In this document: in pieces, positions 35,825 to 43,783 of the stretch
Position numbering within the stretch: position 1 is the first letter of the stretch
Layout of the letters: each line of letters begins with the position of its first letter
Assembly (NCBI GenBank): GCA_964563855.1
Contig: CAZLYU010000003.1
Span: 62,001-126,000 of the forward strand
Source: JAFGRR01 sp964563855
GTDB lineage: Bacteria > Planctomycetota > Phycisphaerae > UBA1845 > Fen-1342
Length of the DNA: 64,000 nt
Reading direction: 5' to 3'
Program-made: the position numbers and the translations under genes
Notes under the pieces: generated by a model
What the model was told of the DNA's origin: nothing
Databases searched by the model: none
Seen by the model: only the letters and a program-made list of their open reading frames with translations

Positions 35825-37531
35825 CTAGCGCACCAGGCTCATGAGTTCGTTGGTCATGTTGTCGATCACGTTGAGATAGCGACTCGCGCCTTGGAATGAC
35901 CGTTCGTAGGTCGTCAGCTTGATCGCCTCTTCGTCGATGCTGACGCCGCTAATCGCTTCGCGCTGCGCGACCAGACCGCTGTGGACCACGTCCGACGCCT
36001 CAAACGTGTTTCGCGCCCCAGATCCCGCCACGGCAAGTTCGTTCACCATGCGAGCGTGAAAGTCGCTAATGTTCTGGCCACGAAGCTGGTTCGATCCGGA
36101 AAGCGCGAGGCTCGTCAGCCGCCCCGCGTTGTCGCCATCGCCGGCCCCGCCGCTCATAGACGCGGCAATCCGGTGCGGCGCCGCGCGAACCTCGGGGGCG
36201 ATGGCAATCGTGGCGGCGCTGGCGCCGGTGAAAAATCCACCGACGCCGAGCGCCGCCAGCGCACCCGAGGAATCCTCGCTGAACCAAAACTCGGTGTTCG
36301 CATCCGCGCCAATCGCCAGACGGTTGTCCGGCGTGACGCGGGCGTTGATGTTGGGCGCGTCGTTGATGGCCGCGGCCAGGCTTTCCAGCGTGGTGTCGCC
36401 GCCGATGCCGTCGAGATCGACTTCGATCTGTCGCGTTTGCTCGCGACCGGTCACCAGATCACGCACATGCACGACGAACGTGCCGTTGTTGACCGGGTAT
36501 GTCAGTTCCGCCGCCGGGTCGTTCAGCGCGACCGTGCGGTCGGCGACATCGAACAGCCCCGTGGTCGCGGTCATGCCGTCGAGGCCCTTGCCCGTCGAGT
36601 GAACGCGGTTGACCTCATAGATCAATCCGCGGGCCAACTCGTCGAGCTGATCGATCTGATCAATGAGCACGTGATCGCGACTGTCGACGATGCCCGCGAT
36701 CTCGCCGGAGCGCACCTGCGCCGGACCGCGATTGTCGGCGAAGCGCACGCGGGCGACTTCGACGCCGTCAATCAACTCACGCGAGACTTCGAGTCCGCGT
36801 GAACGGTCGAAGTCGACCAGCGGTTCACTGCCGACATACACGTTGACCGTTCCGTTCTCTTGATAGCGTGCTTCGACGTCGACCAACGCCGAGAGGTCGC
36901 GCAACAGTGCGTCGCGACGATCGCGAAGGGCGCTCGCCTGCGAGTTGCTCGTCGCCTCGGCGGTGATGATCATGCCGTTCAGTCGCGCGAGTTCGTCGGC
37001 GAGCGTTGACGCCTCCCGCGTCGCCGCCTCCGCCGCGTCGTTCATCCGCGTGATCTGGCCGACCAGACCGCTTCGCTGACGCTGAATATTCCGCGTCATC
37101 GCGTCGGCCGCGCCGACGACGATGTTGCGCGCGGCCATGTCCTCCGGCTGACTCTGCAAAGCGCCGAACGCGCCGAACAATTCGCTGATCTGCGTCGCGA
37201 GATCCCCCTCGGCCAGTTCGTTGTAGATGGTCTCGGCTTCGGTGATGTAGCGCTGCTGCAGCTCGGCGGCATTGCGCTGACTCAGCGCGTCGCGCAGCCG
37301 AGCTTCCACCGCGCTGTCGAAGTGCCGCCGGACTTCGTCCACCCGCACGCCGGCGCCGACGGTGATGCCGCTGACGCCGCCGCCGGTGTGTTCGGCGGTC
37401 AGACGACCGGTCTGGCGGGCGTAATCGGGATTACCGACGTTGGCGATGTTCTGGCCAACCACGGTGATCGCCTGCTGATACGCCGCCAAGGCGCTGCGAC
37501 CAATCTGAAATGAAGCGCTGAGAATCGCCAC
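35825..37531 (-). CDS. flgK: Hook-associated protein FlgK
   Basis: 568 residues. First hook-filament junction protein, placed between hook and FlgL. N-terminal rod/hook motif SALAAYQQAITVVGQNIANVGNPDYARQ and the C-terminal EEAIKLTTYERSFQGASRYLNVIDNMTNELMSLVR are complete. NRVHSTGKGLDG in the middle is typical of FlgK. Start ATG 37531 gives the canonical N-terminus. The upstream flgN-like gene encodes its likely export chaperone and lies three bases away. Confidence 0.95.
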   Translation of the reverse strand: MAILSASFQIGRSALAAYQQAITVVGQNIANVGNPDYARQTGRLTAEHTGGGVSGITVGAGVRVDEVRRHFDSAVEARLRDALSQRNAAELQQRYITEAETIYNELAEGDLATQISELFGAFGALQSQPEDMAARNIVVGAADAMTRNIQRQRSGLVGQITRMNDAAEAATREASTLADELARLNGMIITAEATSNSQASALRDRRDALLRDLSALVDVEARYQENGTVNVYVGSEPLVDFDRSRGLEVSRELIDGVEVARVRFADNRGPAQVRSGEIAGIVDSRDHVLIDQIDQLDELARGLIYEVNRVHSTGKGLDGMTATTGLFDVADRTVALNDPAAELTYPVNNGTFVVHVRDLVTGREQTRQIEVDLDGIGGDTTLESLAAAINDAPNINARVTPDNRLAIGADANTEFWFSEDSSGALAALGVGGFFTGASAATIAIAPEVRAAPHRIAASMSGGAGDGDNAGRLTSLALSGSNQLRGQNISDFHARMVNELAVAGSGARNTFEASDVVHSGLVAQREAISGVSIDEEAIKLTTYERSFQGASRYLNVIDNMTNELMSLVR

Positions 37532-37534
37532 TCG

Positions 37535-38125
37535 TTAACCCGTCGCGTCTACCAGTGTGCTCTGCTTCGCTACGCCGTGCTGCTGTCCACGATGGCCGTA
37601 CACGGTTGTCTCCGTCTGCCGTTGCGCGACCTCGGTGAAGACCGCACGGATGTGTCTTTGCAGTCCGCGCGCCACATCGCCGACCAACGCGTTCTTTTCT
37701 TTGAGTTCTTGCGCCATCTCGCGTGTAGCCGCGATTTCAGCGTGCAAACGGCCTTTCAGCGGCTCGGGCGTCGCGTCGGCGAGATCCCGGGCGCGCTGCG
37801 TCGCAAGCTCCGGGCGTTGCAGCTCCTGCGCCAATGCCGCAAGAAACGCCGGTCGCTTCTGCTCGCTACGCAAGACATCCTGCAAGAGCGCCGCCTCGCG
37901 CCGCGTCAACTCGGTGAGGGCGGCGGCGTCCGCATTGCGCAGCGCCGTCAGCTTCTCGCCCGTGAGATCGATCAGACGCGTCAACCCCGCCCGCGCTTCT
38001 TGTAAGTGCCGCATCAGGCCATCCGCCGCCGTCTGCAATCGCACCGCGTTGACCGGCGTTGTTGACGACGGGTCTTTCATCGCTGGACTCGGGCTCGGTG
38101 TTGGCTGGGTGGATGTGTGTTTCAC
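37535..38125 (-). CDS. flgN: FlgN-like flagellar export chaperone
   Basis: 196 residues. Mostly helical with long Glu/Arg/Ala/Leu heptads (about 30-165), as in FlgN, the chaperone that carries FlgK and FlgL to the export gate. LTGEKLTALRNADAAALTELTRREAALLQDVL and RELKEKNALVGDVARG-like segments match the family pattern. A disordered Pro/Ser/Thr-rich lead (about 1-25) and a C-terminal tail are extra. Sequence identity in this family is low, so location directly before flgK is a main argument. The ATG overlaps the rod-protein stop by four bases (ATGA); an in-frame ATG at residue 16 is an alternative start. Confidence 0.75.
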   Translation of the reverse strand: MKHTSTQPTPSPSPAMKDPSSTTPVNAVRLQTAADGLMRHLQEARAGLTRLIDLTGEKLTALRNADAAALTELTRREAALLQDVLRSEQKRPAFLAALAQELQRPELATQRARDLADATPEPLKGRLHAEIAATREMAQELKEKNALVGDVARGLQRHIRAVFTEVAQRQTETTVYGHRGQQHGVAKQSTLVDATG

Positions 38126-38484
38126 CGCTGGTCCTTGCTGTCGTTGCTGGTTTGCTTCACAGCCGCTCCGCCGTTCTCGCCGAGCGCCGCAGGTGTGCTT
38201 CGAGCGGTATCTCTGAAGTAGCGTTCAAGTTGCTGCGTCAGGCCCGGGCTGCCTTTGGCCGCCGCGTCGGCGAGTTGCTCGTCAAACCGCTCATTGAAGA
38301 CCTCCTCCGCCCGGCCCTCCCCGAGCAGCCCCTTCCCAAACGGCGTCTTGCGCATCTCCTCGAGCATGGGCTTGAACAACAGTTCCGAAGCCAACAACTG
38401 CGCGGCTTCGCGCGGCGAGGAACCCACGCGCTCGGGAGTCAAACTCGACGGCGCCGTCGGCGCCGCGCCAATCGCGGAAAGCAT
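38122..38484 (-). CDS. flgJ: Rod-binding protein, FlgJ N-terminal domain only
   Basis: 120 residues. It matches the rod-capping half of FlgJ: AAQLLASELLFKPMLEEMRKTPFGKGLLGEGRAEEVFNERFDEQLADAAA. The peptidoglycan hydrolase half of the gammaproteobacterial FlgJ is absent, as is common in many phyla. It should assist rod assembly in the periplasm. A short disordered tail follows. The MltA-type transglycosylase encoded at 45.5 kb is not known to do this job. The stop overlaps the flgN-like start; flgI is five bases upstream. Confidence 0.82.
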   Translation of the reverse strand: MLSAIGAAPTAPSSLTPERVGSSPREAAQLLASELLFKPMLEEMRKTPFGKGLLGEGRAEEVFNERFDEQLADAAAKGSPGLTQQLERYFRDTARSTPAALGENGGAAVKQTSNDSKDQR

Positions 38485-38489
38485 GCCGA

Positions 38490-39614
38490 TTACTCCGTGT
38501 AGATCACCTGCGCCTGCAGCGCCCCCGCTTCCGCCAGTTGTTCAACCACCGCGACCATTTGCTCCGGCGGCGCCTGCAACTGCGAGAGCGTGTTCAACAA
38601 CTCCTGGAACTCGACGGTCTCACGGCGCTCCGGGTCCGTCGCCACCCCCGCAACGCCCGACGCAGCGCCCGCCTCGCCTGCCGAGACCGTCCCCAATCCG
38701 GGAATCTGCACCACGGTCGGCAAGATCGTGACCGACCCCGTCAACGTGATCTGGTGCGTCCGTCGGTTGATCACCACCCGCGCTTGCTGCTTCGGCATGT
38801 CGAACAACTTGGTGTTCAGAACGCGAGAAATGAAGAAGTCCGGCTGCGCCTGTTCGTAGCTCGGCAAGCGCACGCGAACCCGCTTCGGTCCGAGGGCTTC
38901 CGCGACCTGCTGATTGACCACCAGCCCGCCCGACGCATCTCGTTCATAGATCCCGCCGACCGCGGGATTGGCGATCTCGGCGTTGATGTTGCGGGCGAGC
39001 ATGTTGGCCATGTCGAAACCCGCCAACTCGTCGCGCAGCACGAGCGTAAACGCGTTGTCGTGGATGAACGTGAACCGGCCCTCCAGCTCCATCACCGCGC
39101 CGCCGCGGATGCGGCCGCGCGTGGGTATGGCCGGGTCGATGATCTCGATCGCCCCACCCGCGATTGCGAACACCCGTTGCATCTGAGGCGGCGCGTTGGC
39201 CGGCATCGGAGACACCTGCAGCGGCGTCGCCAGCAGCGCGCCGCCGCGCAGGCTCTCAGCCCCAAGCGCCGAGACAATGACATCAACTCGCTCACCAACC
39301 GCCCAACCGTGCCGCGGCGTCTCCACCTCGACCATCACCGCGCCGACGTTCTCGTCATTCGCCAGCTCGTCGAACGCGGAGATGTTCTGCTCATAGCGCC
39401 GGTGCAACGCCTCGAGCGAGCGCAGCGTGCGCGGACTCGCGCCCGCATCACCAGTGCCGTTCAGACCAACCACGAGTCCATAACCCATAAGGCGGTTCAC
39501 GTGCTCGCCTTGCAGCGTCGCGACGTCTTTCACCACCACGTCGCCCTGGGCCGTGTTCACCAACGCCAGCGCCGCCGCAGCCACGAGCAGAATTGACTTG
39601 ATTCGAAAACGCAT
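38490..39614 (-). CDS. flgI: Flagellar P-ring protein FlgI
   Basis: 374 residues, normal length. A Sec signal peptide (ILLVAAAALALVNTAQG) is followed by the typical VKDVATLQGEHVNRLMGYGLVVGLNGTGD. LKVSPMPANAPPQ-like, ARNINAEI, VRVRLPSYEQ, ARVVINRRTHQITLTGSVTILP and the C-terminal LNTLSQLQAPPEQMVAVVEQLAEAGALQAQ are all family features. FlgI forms the P-ring in the peptidoglycan layer around the rod, which implies a periplasm and peptidoglycan. An Ala/Gly-rich insert near SAGEAGAASGVAGVA is slightly unusual. Confidence 0.95.
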   Translation of the reverse strand: MRFRIKSILLVAAAALALVNTAQGDVVVKDVATLQGEHVNRLMGYGLVVGLNGTGDAGASPRTLRSLEALHRRYEQNISAFDELANDENVGAVMVEVETPRHGWAVGERVDVIVSALGAESLRGGALLATPLQVSPMPANAPPQMQRVFAIAGGAIEIIDPAIPTRGRIRGGAVMELEGRFTFIHDNAFTLVLRDELAGFDMANMLARNINAEIANPAVGGIYERDASGGLVVNQQVAEALGPKRVRVRLPSYEQAQPDFFISRVLNTKLFDMPKQQARVVINRRTHQITLTGSVTILPTVVQIPGLGTVSAGEAGAASGVAGVATDPERRETVEFQELLNTLSQLQAPPEQMVAVVEQLAEAGALQAQVIYTE

Positions 39615-39633
39615 AGTGCTTCCAAGCTGGGCG

Positions 39634-40431
39634 TTAGATCGGCCGGATAATGTCGAACACGCGCATCAACCAGCCGCGGCGCGTCGCGTCCTTCACGGCG
39701 CCCGTCGCGTTCACGTCGATCTCTTTCTGGTAGAGCTGCGTGCTGAGGATGGTGTTCTGCGCGGTCACATCGTTGCTGCGGCACACGCCCGTCAGCGTGA
39801 CGACGTATTCCTCTTCATCGAGCCGCACGCGGTCCGACGCCTCGATCACCAGATTGCCGTTCGGCTTGACGTCGACAATCTTCGCAGTGATGCGCGTGGT
39901 GAACGAGTCTTGCCGATCGCTCTTGCCCTTGCCGGCGTACTCGCTCTCAAAGTCGAACTCGACCCCCGGCGTGCCTTCCTCAAACGTTTGCGGAATGAGC
40001 TGATGCCGACCATTGAGTCGGAAGAACTTTTCGAGCGCGCTCGACACCTCCCACTCTTTGTCGCTCTCGAGCTTCGCGTCGGTCTTCTGCGTCTTCGCCT
40101 CGCGCACAATGATCGTGAGCAGATCGTGAACCGCAAACACGCGCGGCTCGGGCGCAGCGACCGCAAACGGCGACACATGCTGCAACGTCGCGTTTTGCGC
40201 CTGCGTCTCGGGCGTGGGCAGACGCCGCGCCGCGACGACCGCCGCACTCGCTTCGAGACGCACCGGCCGTGTGGCGCCAGGTTGTGAAACTGGCGCCGGC
40301 TGAGGCGCCTTCGTCGCCGGTCCCGTCTGAACCCCCCCGCGCAACAACGAGTTGTTCTGCGCCGCCGCCCCGCCCGAGCTCAGCAGCGAGACCAGACCAA
40401 TCACCGCCAGACGATGTCGTGTAATCGTCAT
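39634..40431 (-). CDS. flgH: Flagellar L-ring protein FlgH, without lipobox
   Basis: 265 residues. Core FlgH motifs are present: HDLLTIIVREAKTQKTDAKLESDKEWEV, FESEYAGKGKSDRQDSFTTRITAKIVDVKPNGNLVIEA, VTLTGVCRSNDV and the C-terminal GAVKDATRRGWLMRVFDIIRP. It forms the L-ring in the outer membrane. The signal peptide (LAVIGLVSLLSSGGAAAQ) has no cysteine near its cleavage site, although E. coli FlgH is a lipoprotein. An Ala/Pro/Val-rich stretch (about 35-80) precedes the core. It is in series with flgI (19 bases) and flgA (4 bases). Confidence 0.93.
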   Translation of the reverse strand: MTITRHRLAVIGLVSLLSSGGAAAQNNSLLRGGVQTGPATKAPQPAPVSQPGATRPVRLEASAAVVAARRLPTPETQAQNATLQHVSPFAVAAPEPRVFAVHDLLTIIVREAKTQKTDAKLESDKEWEVSSALEKFFRLNGRHQLIPQTFEEGTPGVEFDFESEYAGKGKSDRQDSFTTRITAKIVDVKPNGNLVIEASDRVRLDEEEYVVTLTGVCRSNDVTAQNTILSTQLYQKEIDVNATGAVKDATRRGWLMRVFDIIRPI

Positions 40432-40435
40432 CGAA

Positions 40436-41521
40436 CTAACCCTCCCGCGGGTCTAAAAGCCGAACACTCGCGACGCCGACGACAACCCCGCGCACCTCGC
40501 GCCGATCACGTGGATTCGCCCCGAGCCGAACCCGGATGTGGTCGCCGAATCGCCCGGCGTCGAGCGCGACCCCCGTGACCTGCGCTACGACGCCTCCCGT
40601 CTTGCCGAGTACGGTGACCGGCCGGTTTCGCGTGACCAGGTCGACGGGTCGCAGATCGCTGGCCCGCACCATCGCGCCCGCTTCCACGTAACGCTCAATC
40701 TGCTGCCCCACCGCCGCCCCGACTTCCGCAAGTCCGAGTTCGCTCTCGCTCTCGAAGACCCGCTCCTCCATCACGACGTCGTCGGGCCGAATGAACTGCC
40801 CAACGTTGAGCGCCCGCCGCGCCGTCAAGACCGGTTTGATCAGACGGACGCTGGCGAAGATCGATGTCTCGCGCTGCATGCGACCGTCGCGCTTGATCGC
40901 GACGTCGAACTCACGAATCCCGAGGCCGCCGCCGCCACGCGAACGCACGGAAAACGCATGCGGCGGGTTCGTGAGACTGACGTAGTCGCTGCTCGCCCGC
41001 TCGAACTGCACTTCCAGCCGACCGCCAAGGTCGGCGAGTTCGCGCTCGAGCTGCAACCGAATGAGATCCGCCAGCGATGACGGCCCCGATGCCGGGCGCG
41101 CTCGATCAACGGTTCGACCGCGGACGACCAGACTGGCCGCCGCGCTGTCCGAAACGGGCGACGGCGCGAGCGGCGGACTGGCCGCCTTCACCGTCACCTC
41201 GCATACCGCGGCGCCGCTCAAGAGAACCCGCGTCATGTTGATATTGAGCGCGTCGAACGCCGCAAGGACGTCGCTCGAAGACACCTCGATCGACGTTCCG
41301 CTCACTGAAGACGCCGGCTGACCGGCCACGATCGCGGCCAACTCCGGCTCCGCCCGCGTGAGATCGAGCACGTCGCTCAACAGCACCGGCGTCGCCTCGA
41401 CGACGACGTTGGGCCTGAGCTTGATATGGCTGGTCGCCGGCGTCAGCAACGGCTCAGCCGTCGCCACACCGCCGAGACACCCGCCCACCACCAGCATTCG
41501 CACCAACACGATTCGGAACAT
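40436..41521 (-). CDS. flgA: Flagellar P-ring assembly chaperone FlgA
   Basis: 361 residues. A Sec signal (MFRIVLVRMLVVGGCLGGVATAE) is followed by a poorly conserved region and a C-terminal SAF domain (ARRALNVGQFIRPDDVVMEERVFESE...VDLVTRNRPVTVLGKTGGVVAQVTGVALDAG). FlgA is the periplasmic chaperone for FlgI. It is longer than the usual 220 residues because of the N-terminal half, as in several non-proteobacterial homologues. I use ATG 41521, since GGAGG is six bases upstream; a GTG at 41545 would add eight residues. Confidence 0.88.
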   Translation of the reverse strand: MFRIVLVRMLVVGGCLGGVATAEPLLTPATSHIKLRPNVVVEATPVLLSDVLDLTRAEPELAAIVAGQPASSVSGTSIEVSSSDVLAAFDALNINMTRVLLSGAAVCEVTVKAASPPLAPSPVSDSAAASLVVRGRTVDRARPASGPSSLADLIRLQLERELADLGGRLEVQFERASSDYVSLTNPPHAFSVRSRGGGGLGIREFDVAIKRDGRMQRETSIFASVRLIKPVLTARRALNVGQFIRPDDVVMEERVFESESELGLAEVGAAVGQQIERYVEAGAMVRASDLRPVDLVTRNRPVTVLGKTGGVVAQVTGVALDAGRFGDHIRVRLGANPRDRREVRGVVVGVASVRLLDPREG

Positions 41522-41554
41522 GGCGCCCTCCAGAGCGTCAATCACTTCGGGTCA

Positions 41555-42352
41555 CTACCGCGCAAGCTGCGCGATCACCTGCAGCGCCTCGTCGGCGGAC
41601 TGAATCGTTTGTGAGTTCATCTGAAACACGCGCTGCGTCTTGATCAGCTCGACCAGCTCGGTCACCGCTTCGGTCGTGCTCTGTTCGAGATAGCCCGACA
41701 ACAGCGAGCCGATGCCGTTCACTCCGGGAACGCCCTCGATCGGCTCGCCAGACGCAGCGCTCTGCATGTAGACATTGCCGCCGTCTTGCAGCAAACCGCC
41801 GGGATTGATAAAGCGGGCCAACTGCAGTTGACCCAACTCCTGCGGCTCGCCATCGATCATCGCCACCACCGTGCCGTCGGACGACACGCTGACCTCATCC
41901 GACGCGGCGTCATCCGGTATCACCGGCGCGTTCAGCAGCCGATAGCCGCGGCTATGGCCAAGCACGAGCTCACCCTGCGCGTTCAACACGAAGTTCCCCG
42001 CGCGGGTATAGCCGATGCCGCCGCCCGGCAGCTCGAGTTGAAAAAACCCGTCGCCTTGAATGAGCACGTCGAGCGGCTGCGACGTTTGCATCGCGCTGCC
42101 CTGCTTGAACAGCAGTTGCGTATTGCTCACCGCAACGCCGAGCCCGATCTGCGTTCCGAGCGGCGAAGCGGTGTCGGCGCCGGTTTGCACGCCCGGCTGC
42201 GACCGCACCTGGTAGAGCAAGTCCTGAAAGTTCGCCCGTGAAGATTTGAAGCCCACCGTATCGGCGTTCGCGATGTTGTTCGCGATGACGTCGATCTTGG
42301 TTGACAGGGCCTCCATGCCCGTAGCTGCGGTATGCAGCGCTGTAATAGCCAT
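41555..42352 (-). CDS. flgG: Distal rod protein FlgG
   Basis: 265 residues, canonical length. N-terminal AITALHTAATGMEALSTKIDVIANNIANADTVGFK is the flagellar basal-body rod motif, and GIGYTRAGNFVLNAQGELVLGHSRGYRLL is the conserved core. The C-terminal VTELVELIKTQRVFQMNSQTIQSADEALQVIAQL is diagnostic. FlgG builds the distal rod beneath the hook. flgF is 49 bases upstream and flgA follows after a small gap, in the order seen in many planctomycete and proteobacterial clusters. Confidence 0.95.
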   Translation of the reverse strand: MAITALHTAATGMEALSTKIDVIANNIANADTVGFKSSRANFQDLLYQVRSQPGVQTGADTASPLGTQIGLGVAVSNTQLLFKQGSAMQTSQPLDVLIQGDGFFQLELPGGGIGYTRAGNFVLNAQGELVLGHSRGYRLLNAPVIPDDAASDEVSVSSDGTVVAMIDGEPQELGQLQLARFINPGGLLQDGGNVYMQSAASGEPIEGVPGVNGIGSLLSGYLEQSTTEAVTELVELIKTQRVFQMNSQTIQSADEALQVIAQLAR

Positions 42353-42401
42353 CGCGCGAACTCCTCAGCAGCGATCGCGAAGCGACAATTGCAAGAAACG
42401 G

Positions 42402-43148
42402 CTAGCTGCTGGTCACACTCAGCAAGCGGCCGATCGATTGATCCTGTAACGAGAGCAGACGCGCGTTGACCTGGTATACGCGGGTCGACTCGAGCATCGC
42501 GACCATTTCGCGCACCGGCGCAACGTCGGCTTGTTCGACTCTGCCCTGAACGACCAGCCCGGTCGCCGGCGCCAACGCTTCGGGGTCGAACTCGAATCGC
42601 GACGCCCCGACTTTGCGCAGCGCGTCCGCCTCGGCGACACCCGTCACAGCAAGTTGCCCGATGCGAGCGCCGTCTTGCTCGATGAAGCCGTATGAGTCGA
42701 TCTGCAACGCGCCCCCGCGCGGATTGACGCGCAGCGGCGCCCCGCCGGCGCCGAGCACCGCGGCGCCGTCCGTCGCACTGCGCAGCACGCCGTCAGGGTC
42801 AATCCGCATCCGACCATCGCGGGTCAGTTGCGTTTGCCCGTTGTGTTCGACCATGAAAAAGCCCGGGCCTTCGAGCGCGACGTCGGTCGTCCCGCCGGGC
42901 GCGAGCGGCCCCTGTTCGAAAATCGTGTCGCTATCGCCGATCCATGTACCGCCGGAAAGCGCGTCGAGCAGGTCGTTGCTCGGTCCGCGGCGCACCCCCG
43001 CGACCTCGGCCGGCAAACGCTCGGTGAACGTGGCGACGTCGCGCTTAAAACCGACGGTGTCGGCGTTTGCGAGATTGTTGGCCACCACGCCCTGGCGATA
43101 TTCGTTCACGAGCATCCCCCCGGCAGACTCGTACAACCCGTAGATCAT
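42402..43148 (-). CDS. flgF: Flagellar rod protein FlgF
   Basis: 248 residues. MIYGLYESAGGMLVNEYRQGVVANNLANADTVGFKRD is the rod motif. PGFFMVEHNGQTQLTRDGRMRIDPDGVL is the FlgF/FlgG core, and MVAMLESTRVYQVNARLLSLQDQSIGRLL ends the protein. The TLSRDG-like region and lack of the FlgG-specific end favour FlgF over FlgG. The ATG overlaps the stop of a small upstream gene by four bases. Proximal rod genes flgB, flgC and fliE are not in the window. Confidence 0.9.
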   Translation of the reverse strand: MIYGLYESAGGMLVNEYRQGVVANNLANADTVGFKRDVATFTERLPAEVAGVRRGPSNDLLDALSGGTWIGDSDTIFEQGPLAPGGTTDVALEGPGFFMVEHNGQTQLTRDGRMRIDPDGVLRSATDGAAVLGAGGAPLRVNPRGGALQIDSYGFIEQDGARIGQLAVTGVAEADALRKVGASRFEFDPEALAPATGLVVQGRVEQADVAPVREMVAMLESTRVYQVNARLLSLQDQSIGRLLSVTSS

Positions 43149-43429
43149 TCCGCACCTCCTTGTGCCGACGTTCGGCGGCGGGCGACGAGTGCTGAGTCGA
43201 GTGCGTCGTGCGACGCGTGAGGCGTCTCCGCCTCAACGCCGTCCGTGGCGACACGCGTGCGCTGGACCGCATCCTGGGCCAGTCGCGACGCCTCGTTCAG
43301 CACCCGCCGCCCGAGCTCACGCCAGTCGTGGGGACCGGTGTGCGCTCGCTGCCGCGATTGCTCGCTCATCACGCCGTGGGTCTGCGGCGAGGTGAACGAG
43401 CGACGAACGTCTCGATTGCTTTCAGGCAT
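43145..43429 (-). CDS. Small charged protein, first gene of the flagellar operon
   Basis: 94 residues, hydrophilic, with many Arg, Ala, Ser, Thr and Glu and a helical middle (DWRELGRRVLNEASRLAQDAVQ). No signal peptide and no recognised family. It is the first gene after a strong sigma-54 promoter and its TGA overlaps the flgF ATG (ATGA), so translation is probably coupled. GAAGG nine bases before ATG 43429 is a modest ribosome-binding site; ATG 43369 is an alternative. A role in flagellar assembly or control is inference from position alone. Confidence 0.55.
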   Translation of the reverse strand: MPESNRDVRRSFTSPQTHGVMSEQSRQRAHTGPHDWRELGRRVLNEASRLAQDAVQRTRVATDGVEAETPHASHDALDSALVARRRTSAQGGAE

Positions 43430-43783
43430 TCAACTACGCCTTCAGCCGAGTCGGTCTCACGCTTCGCTCCCATGCGTCGCGCTTTGACCGCCGTTGGGCG
43501 ACATGAGCAACCGCCGTGCCAACCGGCGTCGATATGCAGCGACCGGTCACGAAAGTGCATGAAAACAGGTGTGTTTGTGGTGTTTTGGTTGCGGCGCGGC
43601 GCGGGCGGCGCACCATGGATCGAGGTGGGTTCACGAGCAGTTCTTGCCGAGATCGGCAAAGGTCGCGCGGGTCGCGCGCTCCGCAAATTCACTTGACCGC
43701 GCTCGCTTCGGCGCGGACAGTATGAAATACGTCGCACACGTCGGGCTGCGACGCCATGTCGCCATCGTCAAATCGAGACGCTG
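43430..43783. promoter_or_regulatory. Divergent region, flagellar operon and fatty-acid gene
   Basis: 354 bases between divergent genes. It contains the sigma-54 promoter of the flagellar operon on the minus strand. For the plus-strand dehydrogenase gene, TTGACC at 43693 is a possible -35, with only a poor -10 (CAGTAT, long spacer). Enhancer sites for a sigma-54 activator are expected upstream (43530-43700), but I could not identify one. No RNA gene or extra ORF is supported. Confidence 0.6.
43505..43522 (-). promoter_or_regulatory. Sigma-54 (RpoN) promoter of the flagellar operon
   Basis: On the minus strand: TTGGCACGGCGGTTGCT, matching YTGGCACGRNNNTTGCW at every specified base. The GG (-24) and GC (-12) doublets are ten bases apart as required. 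Transcription would start near 43495, about 65 bases before the first ATG (43429). It implies an RpoN and a bacterial enhancer-binding activator of the FleQ/FlrC kind elsewhere in the genome. Confidence 0.87.
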
